Numbered from the stretch's first letter, positions 50,044-60,523 are shown. The stretch: DNA of 64,000 bases from an uncultured Prevotellaceae bacterium (GCA_946409635.1 CAMJXD010000007.1:26741-90740), one strand, 5' to 3'. Numbers and translations are program-made. Notes: generated from the sequence alone by a model not told the origin.

Positions 50044-51303
50044 ATGTTATATCATCTTTTCCATTACCTGCAACAGTATGACGTGAGCGGAGCACGTCTG
50101 TTTGAGTACATCACCTTCAGGTCGGGATTTGCATTTATCCTGTCGCTGTTCATCGGCATCGTCATCGGTCGTCGCATCATCTTCAGGCTCAAGAATCGCC
50201 AGATGTGTGACAAGGAGCGCGAGGAGAAGCTGGGCGGTAATTCGGCCAAGCAGGGTACTCCCACCATGGGCGGTATCATCATCATCATCTCCATCCTGGT
50301 GCCGTGCCTGCTGCTGGGCAAGCTCAACAACGTGTACATGCTGCTCATGATCGTGTCCACGCTATGGTGCGGTGCGCTGGGATTTGCCGACGACTACATC
50401 AAGGTGTTCCACCACAACAAGGAAGGCCTCAAGGGCAAGTTCAAGATCGTGGGCCAGGTGGGCCTGGGCCTCATCGTGGGCGTGACGATGTACTTGAGTC
50501 CTGCCATCGTGATGAACGAGAACGTGCACGTGACCAACCGCAACGAGACCCCCGAGCTGGTCGAGATACACAAGTCGCAGGCCGTCAAGGCAACCAAGAC
50601 GACCCTGCCCTTTGTCAAGAACCATAACTTTGACTATGCCTACTTTACCGGCTGGATGGGCAAGTACAAGCAGGCCGGAGGCTGGATTCTGTTCATCCTG
50701 GTGACCATCTTTGTCATCACGGCGGTGAGCAACGGCGCCAACCTGACCGACGGTGTTGACGGCCTGGCAACGGGCACGTCGGCGATTATCGGGGTGGCGC
50801 TGGCCATCATGTGCTATCTGGGAGGCAACGTCATCTATTCATCCTACCTGAATATCATGTACATCCCCGATAGCAGCGAACTGGTAGTGTATGCGGCCGC
50901 ATTCATCGGAGCCACGATAGGTTTCCTGTGGTATAATTCCTATCCCGCCCAGGTCTTCATGGGCGACACGGGCAGCTTGTGTCTGGGCGGTATCATCGCC
51001 GTGTTTGCCGTTCTCATCCGCAAGGAATGGCTCATCCCGGTGCTGTGCGGCATTTTCCTGATCGAGGAGCTGTCAGTGATCCTGCAGGTGTGGTATGTCA
51101 AGCGCCACAAGGGCAAGAACATGCGCCTGTTCAAGATGACGCCCCTGCATCACCACTTCACCATCGACCCGGCCAAGATCACGTGGGACTACAAGATCAA
51201 GACCCCCGATCACCGGATTCCCGAGCCCAAGATCGTGATGCGCTTCTTCCTGGTGAGCATCCTGCTCGCCGCCTTGACGTTTGTGACACTCAAGATACGA
51301 TAA
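50044..51303 (+). CDS. mraY: Phospho-N-acetylmuramoyl-pentapeptide transferase
   Basis: The 419-residue protein has ten membrane helices with KQGTPTMGGIIIII, GFADDYIKVFHHNKEGLKGKFK (catalytic Asp pair), NLTDGVDGLATGTS and the C-terminal MRLFKMTPLHHHF. It makes lipid I from UDP-MurNAc-pentapeptide and undecaprenyl phosphate. It is about 60 residues longer than the E. coli protein because of an extracytoplasmic insertion (about 155-200, VHVTNRNETPELVEIHK), a feature of Bacteroidetes MraY. Confidence 0.97.
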   Translation: MLYHLFHYLQQYDVSGARLFEYITFRSGFAFILSLFIGIVIGRRIIFRLKNRQMCDKEREEKLGGNSAKQGTPTMGGIIIIISILVPCLLLGKLNNVYMLLMIVSTLWCGALGFADDYIKVFHHNKEGLKGKFKIVGQVGLGLIVGVTMYLSPAIVMNENVHVTNRNETPELVEIHKSQAVKATKTTLPFVKNHNFDYAYFTGWMGKYKQAGGWILFILVTIFVITAVSNGANLTDGVDGLATGTSAIIGVALAIMCYLGGNVIYSSYLNIMYIPDSSELVVYAAAFIGATIGFLWYNSYPAQVFMGDTGSLCLGGIIAVFAVLIRKEWLIPVLCGIFLIEELSVILQVWYVKRHKGKNMRLFKMTPLHHHFTIDPAKITWDYKIKTPDHRIPEPKIVMRFFLVSILLAALTFVTLKIR

Positions 51304-51339
51304 ATTAAACAAGATAATATCCTCAACACATAAGTGACA

Positions 51340-52689
51340 ATGGCAAAACGATTAGTAGTACTAGGTGGCGGCGAGAGCGGCGCCGGAGCGGCCGTCCTGG
51401 CCAAGGTCAAGGGCATGGACGTGTGGCTCAGTGATGCAGGCAGCATCAACCAGACCTACAAGGACCTGCTCAACCAATACGGCATCGCATGGGAAGAGGG
51501 CGGCCACACGGCCGACAAGATTCTCAATGCCGACGAGATAGTAAAGAGTCCCGGCATCCCCGACACGGCTCCCATGGTGGCCCAGGCCATCGCCCGTGGC
51601 ATCCCCATCGTGAGCGAGATCGAGTTCGCCGGCCGTTACACCGATGCCAAGATGGTGTGCATCACCGGCAGCAACGGCAAGACCACGACGACCAAGCTCA
51701 CCTACCACATCTTCAAGAAGGCCGGGCTGAACGTGGGTCTGGCCGGCAATGTGGGCCGCAGCCTGGCCCTGCAGGTAGCCACCGAGCATCATGACGTGTA
51801 TGTCATCGAGCTGAGCAGTTTCCAGCTCGACAACATGTATGACTTCAAGGCCAACGTGGCCGTGCTGCTCAACATCACGCCTGACCATCTGGACCGCTAC
51901 GACTACAAGATGGAGAACTATGCCGCAGCCAAGTTCCGCATCACGCAGAACCAGACTGGCGACGACTCGTTCATCTTCTGGAAAAACGACCCCGTGATCG
52001 CCACCCAGCTGCACCAGCACCACCTGGAATCCCGCCTGCTGAGCTTTACCGCCGACGATGACGACAGCAATGCTGCCTGGATGCACGACGGCGTGCTGCA
52101 CTTCAACGTCGAGGACGACAAGTGGGATATTGCTCGTGACAGGCTGTCGCTCAAGGGGCTGCACAATGTCTATAACACGATGGCCGCCGGCTTGTCGGCC
52201 CAGGTGTTCGACATCCGCAAGGACGTCATCCGCGAGGCGCTGGCCGACTTTGAGGCCGTGCCCCATCGCCTGGAGTATGTCGACACGGTCGACGGTGTGC
52301 GCTACATCAACGACAGCAAGGCGACCAACGTCGACGCCTGCTGGTATGCACTGGAGAGCGTCAACGAGCCTTGTGTGCTCATCCTGGGTGGTGTGGACAA
52401 GGGTAACGACTACAGCGAGATTGAGCAGCTGGTCAAGGAGAAGGTGACCGCCATCGTGTGTCTGGGCATCGACAATGCCAAGCTGCACGAGTTCTTTGAC
52501 GGCAAGGTGCCCGTCGTGACCGATGCCCGCAGCATGCGCGAGTGCATGGACAAGTGCCGCCAGCTGGCCCAGCCGGGCCACACCGTGCTGCTGTCGCCCT
52601 GCTGTGCTAGCTTCGACTTGTTCAACGGCATGGCCGACCGCGGCAACCAGTTCAAGCAGTGTGTCGAGCAGTTCAAGTCGGCCCATTGA
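51340..52689 (+). CDS. murD: UDP-MurNAc-L-alanine:D-glutamate ligase
   Basis: The start at ATG 51340 (MAKRLVVLGGGESGAGAAVL) is preferred over a GTG two codons upstream. The 449-residue protein has the nucleotide loop ITGSNGKTTTTKLTYH (108-123), VIELSSFQLDNMY, LNITPDHLDRYD and SKATNVDACWYAL, as expected for MurD. It adds D-glutamate to UDP-MurNAc-L-alanine in the cytoplasm. Confidence 0.97.
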   Translation: MAKRLVVLGGGESGAGAAVLAKVKGMDVWLSDAGSINQTYKDLLNQYGIAWEEGGHTADKILNADEIVKSPGIPDTAPMVAQAIARGIPIVSEIEFAGRYTDAKMVCITGSNGKTTTTKLTYHIFKKAGLNVGLAGNVGRSLALQVATEHHDVYVIELSSFQLDNMYDFKANVAVLLNITPDHLDRYDYKMENYAAAKFRITQNQTGDDSFIFWKNDPVIATQLHQHHLESRLLSFTADDDDSNAAWMHDGVLHFNVEDDKWDIARDRLSLKGLHNVYNTMAAGLSAQVFDIRKDVIREALADFEAVPHRLEYVDTVDGVRYINDSKATNVDACWYALESVNEPCVLILGGVDKGNDYSEIEQLVKEKVTAIVCLGIDNAKLHEFFDGKVPVVTDARSMRECMDKCRQLAQPGHTVLLSPCCASFDLFNGMADRGNQFKQCVEQFKSAH

Positions 52690-52723
52690 TCCACTAACCT
52701 GAATAAAAAGAAGACAAGACCTC

Positions 52724-54070
52724 ATGGCCGAGAATGTAAAGACAAACAAGTACGGTGAAATCTCCCGCAAGTATGGTGACCCGTGGATATGGGGCATCTA
52801 CCTCATGCTGGTGGTCATCTCGATTGTCGAGAGCTACAGCGCATCGAGCAGGGAGATTGCCACCAAGGGGTTATACCTGCCCCTGATCATGCAGTGTGCC
52901 TACCTGGCTGCAGGAACCTTCTGCGTGTTTGTGCTGATCAGATCAAGATACAACAGCGCGCTGTTCCTGTACCTCATGGTGCCCATACTGGCGGTATTTA
53001 CCGTCTTCTGCCTGGTGTATGTGATGAAATTCGGAACGATGATCAACGGCGCTAAGCGTGCTATGACCATCATACCAGGCATGTTGACCTTGCAGCCAGC
53101 CGAGTTTGCCAAGCTATCGATAGTCACACTGCTGTCCTACATCTTTGCCAAGACGCAGAAGAACAAGGACATTTCCAACAAGGGCATGATCTGGGCCGGA
53201 TTTGCCGTGATGGTGTATGGTGGCCTGATGATCAAGAGCGGCTTGACCAACACGCTGCTGCTGATGGCCATCAGCACGTCGATGATGCTTATCGGCGGCG
53301 CCAAGGCCAAGAAGATTGTGGCTGTGCTGCTGTTCTTTGGCGTCTTGTTTGGCTGCTTCACCATCATCAAGAGCCACAACGAGAAGAAGAATGAGCTCAT
53401 GAAGGAGCTGAGCGCCGAGGCCCCCGGCGGCGTGACCGTCGAGGCCGCTGGTAAGGACAAAGTAGAAGAGAGTGACCGTAGCGGCACATGGTCCAACCGC
53501 ATCAAGGAGTGGATGAACCGTGACTCGCTGGTATATCGTCCCATCACCCCCAAGAACCAGCAGGAGATGTTCTCGCGCATGGCTCAGGCCAATGGTGGCC
53601 TGGTGGGGCAGGGCGTAGGGCAGTCGCGTGAGTGCAGCCGCCTGCCGCTGGCCTTCAGTGACTACATCTTCTCGATTATCGTCGAGGAGACGGGCTTCCT
53701 GGGAGGCTTCTTTGTGCTGCTGCTCTACCTGTCGCTATTGGGCCGTGCGGCCATGATCGTGCGGCGCAGCAAGCGCGTGTTGCCGTCGTTGCTGGTCATC
53801 GGGATGGCGTCGTTCATCACTTTCCAGGCGCTGTTCCACATGGCTATCAACGTGGGCGTGTTCCCGGTATCGGGACAGCCCCTGCCGCTGATTTCCAAGG
53901 GCGGCTCGTCGATCCTGGTAATCAGCATCGCCTTTGGCGTGATGCTGAGTGTGAGCCGCACAATTGCTAACCAGGACGAGAAGAAAAATAAGGCAGACGA
54001 TGCCGCAATCATCGAGGGATTGGATGCCGAGAACCCAACCGAAATACCTATTAGAAATGTCTGGAGATAA
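52724..54070 (+). CDS. ftsW: Septal peptidoglycan polymerase FtsW
   Basis: The 448-residue SEDS protein has about ten membrane helices, TLQPAEFAKLSIVTLLSYI, a large extracytoplasmic loop (about 220-300) and the conserved FSDYIFSIIVEETGFLGG and QPLPLISKGGSSILVISIAFGVML segments. It polymerises lipid II with FtsI. Its 3' end overlaps murG by 14 bases. Confidence 0.95.
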   Translation: MAENVKTNKYGEISRKYGDPWIWGIYLMLVVISIVESYSASSREIATKGLYLPLIMQCAYLAAGTFCVFVLIRSRYNSALFLYLMVPILAVFTVFCLVYVMKFGTMINGAKRAMTIIPGMLTLQPAEFAKLSIVTLLSYIFAKTQKNKDISNKGMIWAGFAVMVYGGLMIKSGLTNTLLLMAISTSMMLIGGAKAKKIVAVLLFFGVLFGCFTIIKSHNEKKNELMKELSAEAPGGVTVEAAGKDKVEESDRSGTWSNRIKEWMNRDSLVYRPITPKNQQEMFSRMAQANGGLVGQGVGQSRECSRLPLAFSDYIFSIIVEETGFLGGFFVLLLYLSLLGRAAMIVRRSKRVLPSLLVIGMASFITFQALFHMAINVGVFPVSGQPLPLISKGGSSILVISIAFGVMLSVSRTIANQDEKKNKADDAAIIEGLDAENPTEIPIRNVWR

Positions 54071-55190
54071 ATTACAACGATTCAACGTGCTGGTGAGCGG
54101 CGGCGGAACGGGAGGTCACATCTTTCCCGCGCTGTCAATCGCCAACGAGGTGCGCCGCCGCTACCCCGAGGCCAACATCCTGTTTGTCGGGGCCGAGGGA
54201 CGCATGGAAATGGAAAAAGTGCCAGCTGCGGGCTATGAGATCATCGGTCTGCCCGTGAGCGGCTTTGACCGCAGGCACCTGTTGCGCAACTTCAGGGTTG
54301 TAGCGCGCCTGCTCAAGAGCATGAACCTGGCCAAGAAGATACTCAAGGATTTCAAGCCCGACATCGCCATCGGCGTGGGCGGTTATGCCAGCGGTCCCAT
54401 GCTCAAGGAGGCCCAGCGCCAAGGCATCCCCACGCTGTTGCAGGAGCAGAACTCCTATGCCGGCGTGACCAACAAGCTGCTGGCTGCCAAGGCCGACTGC
54501 ATCTGTGTGGCCTATGAGGGCATGGAGCGCTTCTTCCCACAGGACAAGATTGTGCTCACCGGTAATCCCGTCAGGCGCAACCTGCTGGAGTGTGCCGCCA
54601 CCCCCGAACAGGCCCGGCAGGCCATGGGCGTGAACCCTGACAAACTCACGATTCTTATCATCGGCGGCAGTCTGGGTGCCCGCACTATCAACGATGCCAT
54701 CATCGGCGGCCTCGGCACCATCGGCCAGCAGGCCCGCGAGGTTCAGGTCATCTGGCAGAGCGGCAAGCTCTATGACGAGAAGTGCCGCGAGACCCTGTCG
54801 GCCGCCGGCGTGGACAACGTGGTGCAGATGCCCTTCATCAGCAACATGGACATGGCCTATCGTGCCGCCGACCTCGTCGTCTCTAGAGCCGGTGCCAGCT
54901 CCATCTCGGAGCTGCAGCTGCTGGGCAAGCCTGCCATCCTTGTGCCCTCGCCCAATGTGGCCGAGGATCACCAGAGGAAGAACGCCCTGGCCCTGGTCAA
55001 CCGCGATGCCGCTATCATGGTGACCGATGCCGATGCCGGCTCGCAGCTCGTCGATACCATGCTCGCCACGGTCACCGACGCCGCCAAGTTGTCGTCGCTG
55101 GGAGACAATGTCGCCCAGATGGCCCTGCGCGATGCTGCCGAGCACATTGTCGACCAGGTGGAGAAAATCATCAATCGCAATCATGCCTGA
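54057..55190 (+). CDS. murG: UDP-GlcNAc:lipid I GlcNAc transferase
   Basis: The start is ATG 54057 (MSGDKLQRFNVLVSGGGTGGHIFPALSIA), overlapping ftsW; a longer in-frame extension would lie wholly inside ftsW. The 377-residue GT28 protein has SGGGTGGHIFPA, ERVLTGNPVRRNLLE-like (KIVLTGNPVRRNLL), IIGGSLGARTIN and the donor site SRAGASSISELQLLGKPAILVPSP. It converts lipid I to lipid II. Confidence 0.96.
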   Translation: MSGDKLQRFNVLVSGGGTGGHIFPALSIANEVRRRYPEANILFVGAEGRMEMEKVPAAGYEIIGLPVSGFDRRHLLRNFRVVARLLKSMNLAKKILKDFKPDIAIGVGGYASGPMLKEAQRQGIPTLLQEQNSYAGVTNKLLAAKADCICVAYEGMERFFPQDKIVLTGNPVRRNLLECAATPEQARQAMGVNPDKLTILIIGGSLGARTINDAIIGGLGTIGQQAREVQVIWQSGKLYDEKCRETLSAAGVDNVVQMPFISNMDMAYRAADLVVSRAGASSISELQLLGKPAILVPSPNVAEDHQRKNALALVNRDAAIMVTDADAGSQLVDTMLATVTDAAKLSSLGDNVAQMALRDAAEHIVDQVEKIINRNHA

Positions 55191-55228
55191 ACAGGGCATT
55201 TAATCATAAAAGCTTAAGGAAAAATCTC

Positions 55229-56614
55229 ATGAAGAAGGAGTTTGATTCATTGTATTTTGTGGGCGCCGGTGGAATCGGAATGGCCGCTCTGGAGCGCTAT
55301 TTCCTGGCCCAGGGCAAACGAGTGGCCGGATATGACCGCACACCCAGCGACCTGACGCATGCCCTTGAGACCGAGGGCGTGCACATCGACTATGACGAGT
55401 CGCCCGACCTGATTCCCGCCTACTGTCGAGACCCCCAGCACACGCTGGTGGTCTACACACCCGCTATCCCCGACAGCCACCAGGGACTGACCTACTTTCG
55501 CCAGCACGGGTTTGAAGTCGTGAAGCGTGCTGCCCTGCTGGGCGTGGTCACGGCTCACAGCAAGGGCCTGTGCTTTGCCGGCACCCATGGCAAGACGACG
55601 ACCTCGAGCATGGCGGCCCATATGCTTCACAGTTCGGGCATGGGCTGCAATGCCTTTCTGGGCGGCGTGTTGCGCAACTACGACAGCAATTTCCTGCTGT
55701 CGGCCAGCAGTCCCTATTCGGTCATCGAGGCCGACGAGTTTGACCGCTCGTTCCACCATCTGCGGCCTTATATCGCCGTGGTGACCTCGACCGACCCCGA
55801 TCATCTGGACATCTATGGCACCGCCGAGGCCTATCTCGAGAGCTTTGCCCACTTCACCGAACTCATCAAGCCCGGCGGCGCACTCATCGTCCACACCGGC
55901 CTGGCTCTGAAACCGCGCGTGCAGGACGGCGTCAAGGTCTATACCTATAGCCGCGACGACGGCGATTTCCATGCAGCACGGGTGCGCAAGGGCGACGGCG
56001 AGATTACCTTCGACCTGGTCACGCCGTGGGAAACGATAGCCGACGTCAGCCTGGGTGTGCCCGTCGACATCAACATCGACAACGCCATCGCTGCTATGGC
56101 GGCATGCCGCCTGGTCGACACCCCGGCCGAGGCCATGCGCGAGGCCATGGCCACCTTTCTGGGTCCCAAGCGCCGCTTTGAGTTCTGGATCAAGGAGCAG
56201 GGCCCGCAGGGTAGGGTGATGATCGACGACTATGCCCACCATCCCGGCGAGCTGCAGGCCAGCATCGCGTCGGTGCGCGACTTGTACCCCGGTCGTCGCC
56301 TGACAGTGATATTCCAGCCTCATCTCTACAGCCGCACCCGTGACTTTGCCGACGGTTTCTCCCAGGCGCTGTCGCTGGCCGACGAGGTCATTCTGCTGCC
56401 CATTTATCCCGCCCGTGAGGAGCCCATCCCCGGCGTGTCGAGCGAAATGATTCTCGAAAAGGTGAAAAGCACAAAAAAAATCATTTACTCGAAAGAAAAT
56501 TTGATTAAGTCGATAGAAAAGAGTAATTTTGACGTTTTATTGACAGCGGGTGCCGGCGACATCGCCAATCTGCTGCCACAAATATGCGTTGAATTCAAGA
56601 AGCAGAAGCGTTGA
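55229..56614 (+). CDS. murC: UDP-MurNAc:L-alanine ligase
   Basis: The 461-residue protein has the N-terminal YFVGAGGIGMAALERYF, ATP loop FAGTHGKTTTSSMAAH (116-131), EADEFDRSFHHLRP, the ribose and tail motif DYAHHPGELQASI and FQPHLYSRTRDFADGF. It starts the Mur ligase path by adding L-alanine. Bases near its 3' end are A+T-rich (around 56470-56520). The stop overlaps the ftsQ start (TTGA). Confidence 0.96.
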   Translation: MKKEFDSLYFVGAGGIGMAALERYFLAQGKRVAGYDRTPSDLTHALETEGVHIDYDESPDLIPAYCRDPQHTLVVYTPAIPDSHQGLTYFRQHGFEVVKRAALLGVVTAHSKGLCFAGTHGKTTTSSMAAHMLHSSGMGCNAFLGGVLRNYDSNFLLSASSPYSVIEADEFDRSFHHLRPYIAVVTSTDPDHLDIYGTAEAYLESFAHFTELIKPGGALIVHTGLALKPRVQDGVKVYTYSRDDGDFHAARVRKGDGEITFDLVTPWETIADVSLGVPVDINIDNAIAAMAACRLVDTPAEAMREAMATFLGPKRRFEFWIKEQGPQGRVMIDDYAHHPGELQASIASVRDLYPGRRLTVIFQPHLYSRTRDFADGFSQALSLADEVILLPIYPAREEPIPGVSSEMILEKVKSTKKIIYSKENLIKSIEKSNFDVLLTAGAGDIANLLPQICVEFKKQKR

Positions 56615-57537
56615 AAAGGCTGATACATAACATTATTCTGCTACTGCTCGTCGTGTCGATTATCGCTGGGGCGCTATGGGCCCACAGCAAGTCGGACGCC
56701 GAGTTGTGCACGCGTGTCGACATTGAAGTCATCAATGCCGACAGTACTGCCTTTGTCACGCCCGAGGGCGTGATGAGCGACCTGCAGGACCATGGCATCA
56801 AGCTCGAGGGCAAGCGCATGGCCGACATCAACGCGTCGGACATTGAGCGCACGCTCAGGCTCTCGCCCTATCTGGAGAATGCCGACCTGGTGAAGTGCCA
56901 GGGTGGCCGCGTGTTGATCAGGGTGAGCCAGCTGGTGCCCGTGATGCGCGTGTTTGACGGTGACAAGTCCTACTATGTGAACCGTGCCGGCAAGCGCATG
57001 GACGCCAGCGTGTTCTACCACAGCGACGTGCCCGTGGTGCAGGGACATTTCTCCCGCCGCTATCCCGAGACACGCCTGCTGCCCCTCATCGACTATGTTG
57101 AGCGGGACACCCTGTTGCGGTCGCTGGTGACGATGTACTGTGTGCACGACACCAACAACATCATCATCGTGCCCGACTTCAGCGGTCACGTGATCAACAT
57201 CGGCAACGTGGATGGCCTCGACAACAAGTTTGCCAAGGTCAAACTCTTCTATCGCGAGGTCATGCCCAAGAAGGGCTGGAACACCTATGACACCATTTCG
57301 GTGAAGTGGAACCACCAGATTGTTGCCACGCGCCGTGTCAAGGCCGTTGTCCAGAGCATCGAGTATGACCCCGAAGATGACGAGCAGGCTCCCGACATCG
57401 AGACCGTGACCGTGACGACCAACCCCAATGCGGCTGCGACCGGCGACGAGAAGCCCCAGGACGGCGAGAAGCCTGCCGACGACAAGAAGGCCACCCCGGC
57501 CGACAATGCGTCAACCAACAAGAAAAAGAGTAACTAA
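56611..57537 (+). CDS. ftsQ: Cell division protein FtsQ
   Basis: The 308-residue protein starts with TTG at 56611, overlapping the murC stop by four bases; the next Met lies beyond the membrane anchor, so the TTG start is needed. It has a short cytoplasmic part, one membrane helix (about 5-24), a POTRA-like region (RVDIEVINADSTAFVTPEGVMSDL) and the FtsQ beta domain. The C-terminal 70 residues are charged and disordered (Asp/Glu/Lys/Ala). It links early and late divisome proteins. Confidence 0.88.
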   Translation: MKRLIHNIILLLLVVSIIAGALWAHSKSDAELCTRVDIEVINADSTAFVTPEGVMSDLQDHGIKLEGKRMADINASDIERTLRLSPYLENADLVKCQGGRVLIRVSQLVPVMRVFDGDKSYYVNRAGKRMDASVFYHSDVPVVQGHFSRRYPETRLLPLIDYVERDTLLRSLVTMYCVHDTNNIIIVPDFSGHVINIGNVDGLDNKFAKVKLFYREVMPKKGWNTYDTISVKWNHQIVATRRVKAVVQSIEYDPEDDEQAPDIETVTVTTNPNAAATGDEKPQDGEKPADDKKATPADNASTNKKKSN

Positions 57538-57582
57538 CCAACTATACAACAAAAAAATAAAAATATATAGCTATACATTTTT

Positions 57583-58911
57583 ATGGAAAAGAACCAGTAT
57601 ATCGTAGCACTTGAAATCGGAAGCTCTAAAATCGTAGGAGCAATTGCCGAGAAGACATCGGCAGGATACTTGAGCATTACGCACCTGCAGGAGGAAAAGC
57701 ACCTGAACAGCGTGCGCTATGGCATTGTACAGAATGTGGAGAACATCAAGAACAGCATCAACCGCATTCTCAGAACTCTCGAAGGGATGATTGACGGCCG
57801 CATTACCCAGATCTATATGGGCGTGAGCGGCAGGTCGCTGCACAGTATCGTCAGCGAGGTGAACCGCAGTGTGGGCTCCACCGAACCCATCACCCAGGAA
57901 CTCATTGACCGCATCGTCAGTGAAGCTACCAGTACCCCATTGCGCAACCACGACACCGTGGCCATCGTGCCGCGTACCTACTATGTGGACAAGGTGGAGA
58001 CACCTAATCCTGTGGGACAGTTTGGTTCGTCCATAAAAATCAAGGTCAACCTCATCGTGGCCAAGCCGTCACTCATGTTGAACCTCAACCGCTTGATGAA
58101 CAACAACGTGCCCGTCAAGGAGTACATCGTTACCCCGCTGGCCGTGGGCAAGCAGATTCTGAGCGACAGCGACCGTGAGTTGGGTTGCATGCTCGTGGAT
58201 ATGGGTGCCGAGACGACAACCGTGTCGATCTACAAGAACAAGGCGCTCATCTACCTCAACACGATTCCGCTGGGTGGCCGCAACCTCACACGCGACGTGA
58301 TGAACGGCAAGAACGTCATGGAAGAGACCGCCGAGAACGTCAAGAAGAACATCAACAACCCGCTTGACCCCGCCAGCGTGAGCAACGTGGTCATCGAGGG
58401 AGTCAATGCCCGTGAGGCTTCTAACTACATCAGTGCCCGCATGGGTGAAATCATTGCCAACGTGAACCAGCAGCTGGCCATCGCCGGTGTCACCTCCAAT
58501 GATATCCAGAGCGTCGTGCTCGTGGGTGGTTGTGCACACATCGGCGGCTTGCAGCAGAAGATGGCCGAGACCCTCAAGATGAGGGTGCGCATGGGCCAGA
58601 ACCCGCCGACGCTCAATGTGCTCAACGGCGAGATCAACCGCATGGAGTACATCGAGGTGTTCTCACTGCTGGCATCGGCAGCCGACCGCATCGAGGTGGG
58701 CGAGACCTGCATCGAGCGCAACAACTATGTTGACGCCACTCCAGGTATGATCGGTGGTACCATTCCCGCCGACAACAGTGCTGGCCAGCAAGCTTCTCCG
58801 GCAGATAATACCCGAGTAGCAGACAAGTCCAAGAAGTCCAGTATGTGGGGCGACTGGAAGAAGCGCATCACCAGCTGGATGTCGGAAGACGACGATGATG
58901 ATAACCAGTAA
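57583..58911 (+). CDS. ftsA: Cell division protein FtsA
   Basis: The 442-residue actin-like protein begins YIVALEIGSSKIVGAIAEK (phosphate-1 motif), followed by LGCMLVDMGAETTTVSIYKN and VVLVGGCAHIGGLQQKM. The C-terminus ends with a short amphipathic helix (WGDWKKRITSWM) for membrane binding, followed by an acidic DEDDDD-like end. It tethers FtsZ to the membrane. Confidence 0.96.
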   Translation: MEKNQYIVALEIGSSKIVGAIAEKTSAGYLSITHLQEEKHLNSVRYGIVQNVENIKNSINRILRTLEGMIDGRITQIYMGVSGRSLHSIVSEVNRSVGSTEPITQELIDRIVSEATSTPLRNHDTVAIVPRTYYVDKVETPNPVGQFGSSIKIKVNLIVAKPSLMLNLNRLMNNNVPVKEYIVTPLAVGKQILSDSDRELGCMLVDMGAETTTVSIYKNKALIYLNTIPLGGRNLTRDVMNGKNVMEETAENVKKNINNPLDPASVSNVVIEGVNAREASNYISARMGEIIANVNQQLAIAGVTSNDIQSVVLVGGCAHIGGLQQKMAETLKMRVRMGQNPPTLNVLNGEINRMEYIEVFSLLASAADRIEVGETCIERNNYVDATPGMIGGTIPADNSAGQQASPADNTRVADKSKKSSMWGDWKKRITSWMSEDDDDDNQ

Positions 58912-58965
58912 CCATGGCATCAAGAACTCACTTATCCTAACTTTTTAAAATAACGCAATCACAAT

Positions 58966-60372
58966 ATGGAAGAGAATAATCGAATCAACTTCAACGGGAC
59001 AAACCAGGGTTCGCACGCGCCTAGCCATGACATCATGTCAACACTGGACCAGAACTCGGGCTTCCAAGATAAAGAGAACCAGCCCACCATCATCAAGGTG
59101 ATGGGTGTGGGCGGCGGCGGTAACAATGCCATCAACCACATGTACATGCAGAATATCGAGGGCGTCTCGTTTGTCGTCCTGAATACCGACCGCCAGCAAC
59201 TCAACGAGTCGCCGGTGCCCAACCGCGTCCTGCTGGGCCCCAACACGACCCATGGCCTGGGCGCAGGCAATATTCCTGAGACGGCCAAGCGAGCTGCCGA
59301 GGAGAGCGAGAAAGATATTGCAGCCCTGTTTGACGACGAGACCAAGATGGTGTTCATCACCGCTGGTATGGGTGGTGGAACCGGAACCGGTGCGGCCCCT
59401 GTTGTGGCCCGTATCGCCCATGAGAAGGGTGTGCTCACCATCGGCATTGTCACAATCCCCTTCCTGTTTGAAGGTCCCAAGAAGATTCTCAAGGCCCTCG
59501 CCGGTGCCGACGAGATGGGCAAGTATGTCGATGCCCTGCTCGTCATCAATAACCAGCGCCTGACCGAGATTTATAGCGACCTGGATTTCACCAACGCCTT
59601 CGGCAAGGCCGACGATACCCTCACGACCGCTGCCCGCAGCATCAGTGACCTGATTACGGTCAAGGGCGTCATCAACCTCGACTTCAATGATGTCAATACC
59701 ACCCTGCGCAATGGCGGCAATGCCATCATCAGCTCGGGATACGGCAAGGGTGAGCGCCGCGTGACCAAGGCTATCGAGGACGCCCTGGAGTCACCGTTGC
59801 TCAAGAACCGTGACGTCTATGGCTCGGAGAGGATCCTGATGAATGTCTACTTCAACCCCAACAGCGGCTCACCGCTGTTGATGAAGGAGCTCAACGAGAT
59901 TCAGGAGTTCATGGCCAACTTCGACCGCGAGGTTGACGTGATTTGGGGTACGGCCCACGACCTGAGCCTCGAGGAGGAAATCAAGGTGACCGTGCTGGCA
60001 GCAGGATTCAACGTGTCGCTCGACAAGGAGGCCCCCGTCTCCTCAGTGACATCGTCGCGCCGCGAGCCCGTCGGAGTCAATCCCAGCATGTCGGACACCG
60101 ACCGCCTGGCCAAGGAGTATGGCGAGCAGGCCATCACCGAGATGACCAACAAGCAACTCAGTGCCCGCTACCTGGTGCTCACGCCCGACGAGATGGATGA
60201 TGACGACGTCATCGACATGATCGAGAAGACGCCCACCTATGGCCGCAAGCCCGACTTCCGCAACATGATCAAGGAGCGCCAGCAGGCCGTCAGCCAGGAG
60301 CACATCGTCGAGGTGCCCAAGTCCAATAAGCGCCCCACCAACGATACGCCCACTATCGACTTTGTCGACTAA
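58966..60372 (+). CDS. ftsZ: Cell division GTPase FtsZ
   Basis: The 468-residue tubulin-like GTPase has VMGVGGGGNNAINHMY (45-60), the tubulin signature GMGGGTGTGAAPVVA (134-148) and the T7 loop DFNDVNTTLRNGG. The C-terminal tail ends TIDFVD, different from the DEPAYLR peptide of proteobacteria that binds FtsA and ZipA. It forms the Z ring. It is the last gene of the cluster. Confidence 0.97.
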   Translation: MEENNRINFNGTNQGSHAPSHDIMSTLDQNSGFQDKENQPTIIKVMGVGGGGNNAINHMYMQNIEGVSFVVLNTDRQQLNESPVPNRVLLGPNTTHGLGAGNIPETAKRAAEESEKDIAALFDDETKMVFITAGMGGGTGTGAAPVVARIAHEKGVLTIGIVTIPFLFEGPKKILKALAGADEMGKYVDALLVINNQRLTEIYSDLDFTNAFGKADDTLTTAARSISDLITVKGVINLDFNDVNTTLRNGGNAIISSGYGKGERRVTKAIEDALESPLLKNRDVYGSERILMNVYFNPNSGSPLLMKELNEIQEFMANFDREVDVIWGTAHDLSLEEEIKVTVLAAGFNVSLDKEAPVSSVTSSRREPVGVNPSMSDTDRLAKEYGEQAITEMTNKQLSARYLVLTPDEMDDDDVIDMIEKTPTYGRKPDFRNMIKERQQAVSQEHIVEVPKSNKRPTNDTPTIDFVD

Positions 60373-60523
60373 TAGGTGACGTGAATCACTCCTGGTGTGA
60401 CTGTTATCGTTGACACAAGGATACACTGACTACACGTGGGGGCGGCGGTCATCATCCTCTGCCCCCATCCTATCATAATCACCGGCTTGAAACCCAATGA
60501 CTATCAACTTAATTACAGAATAA

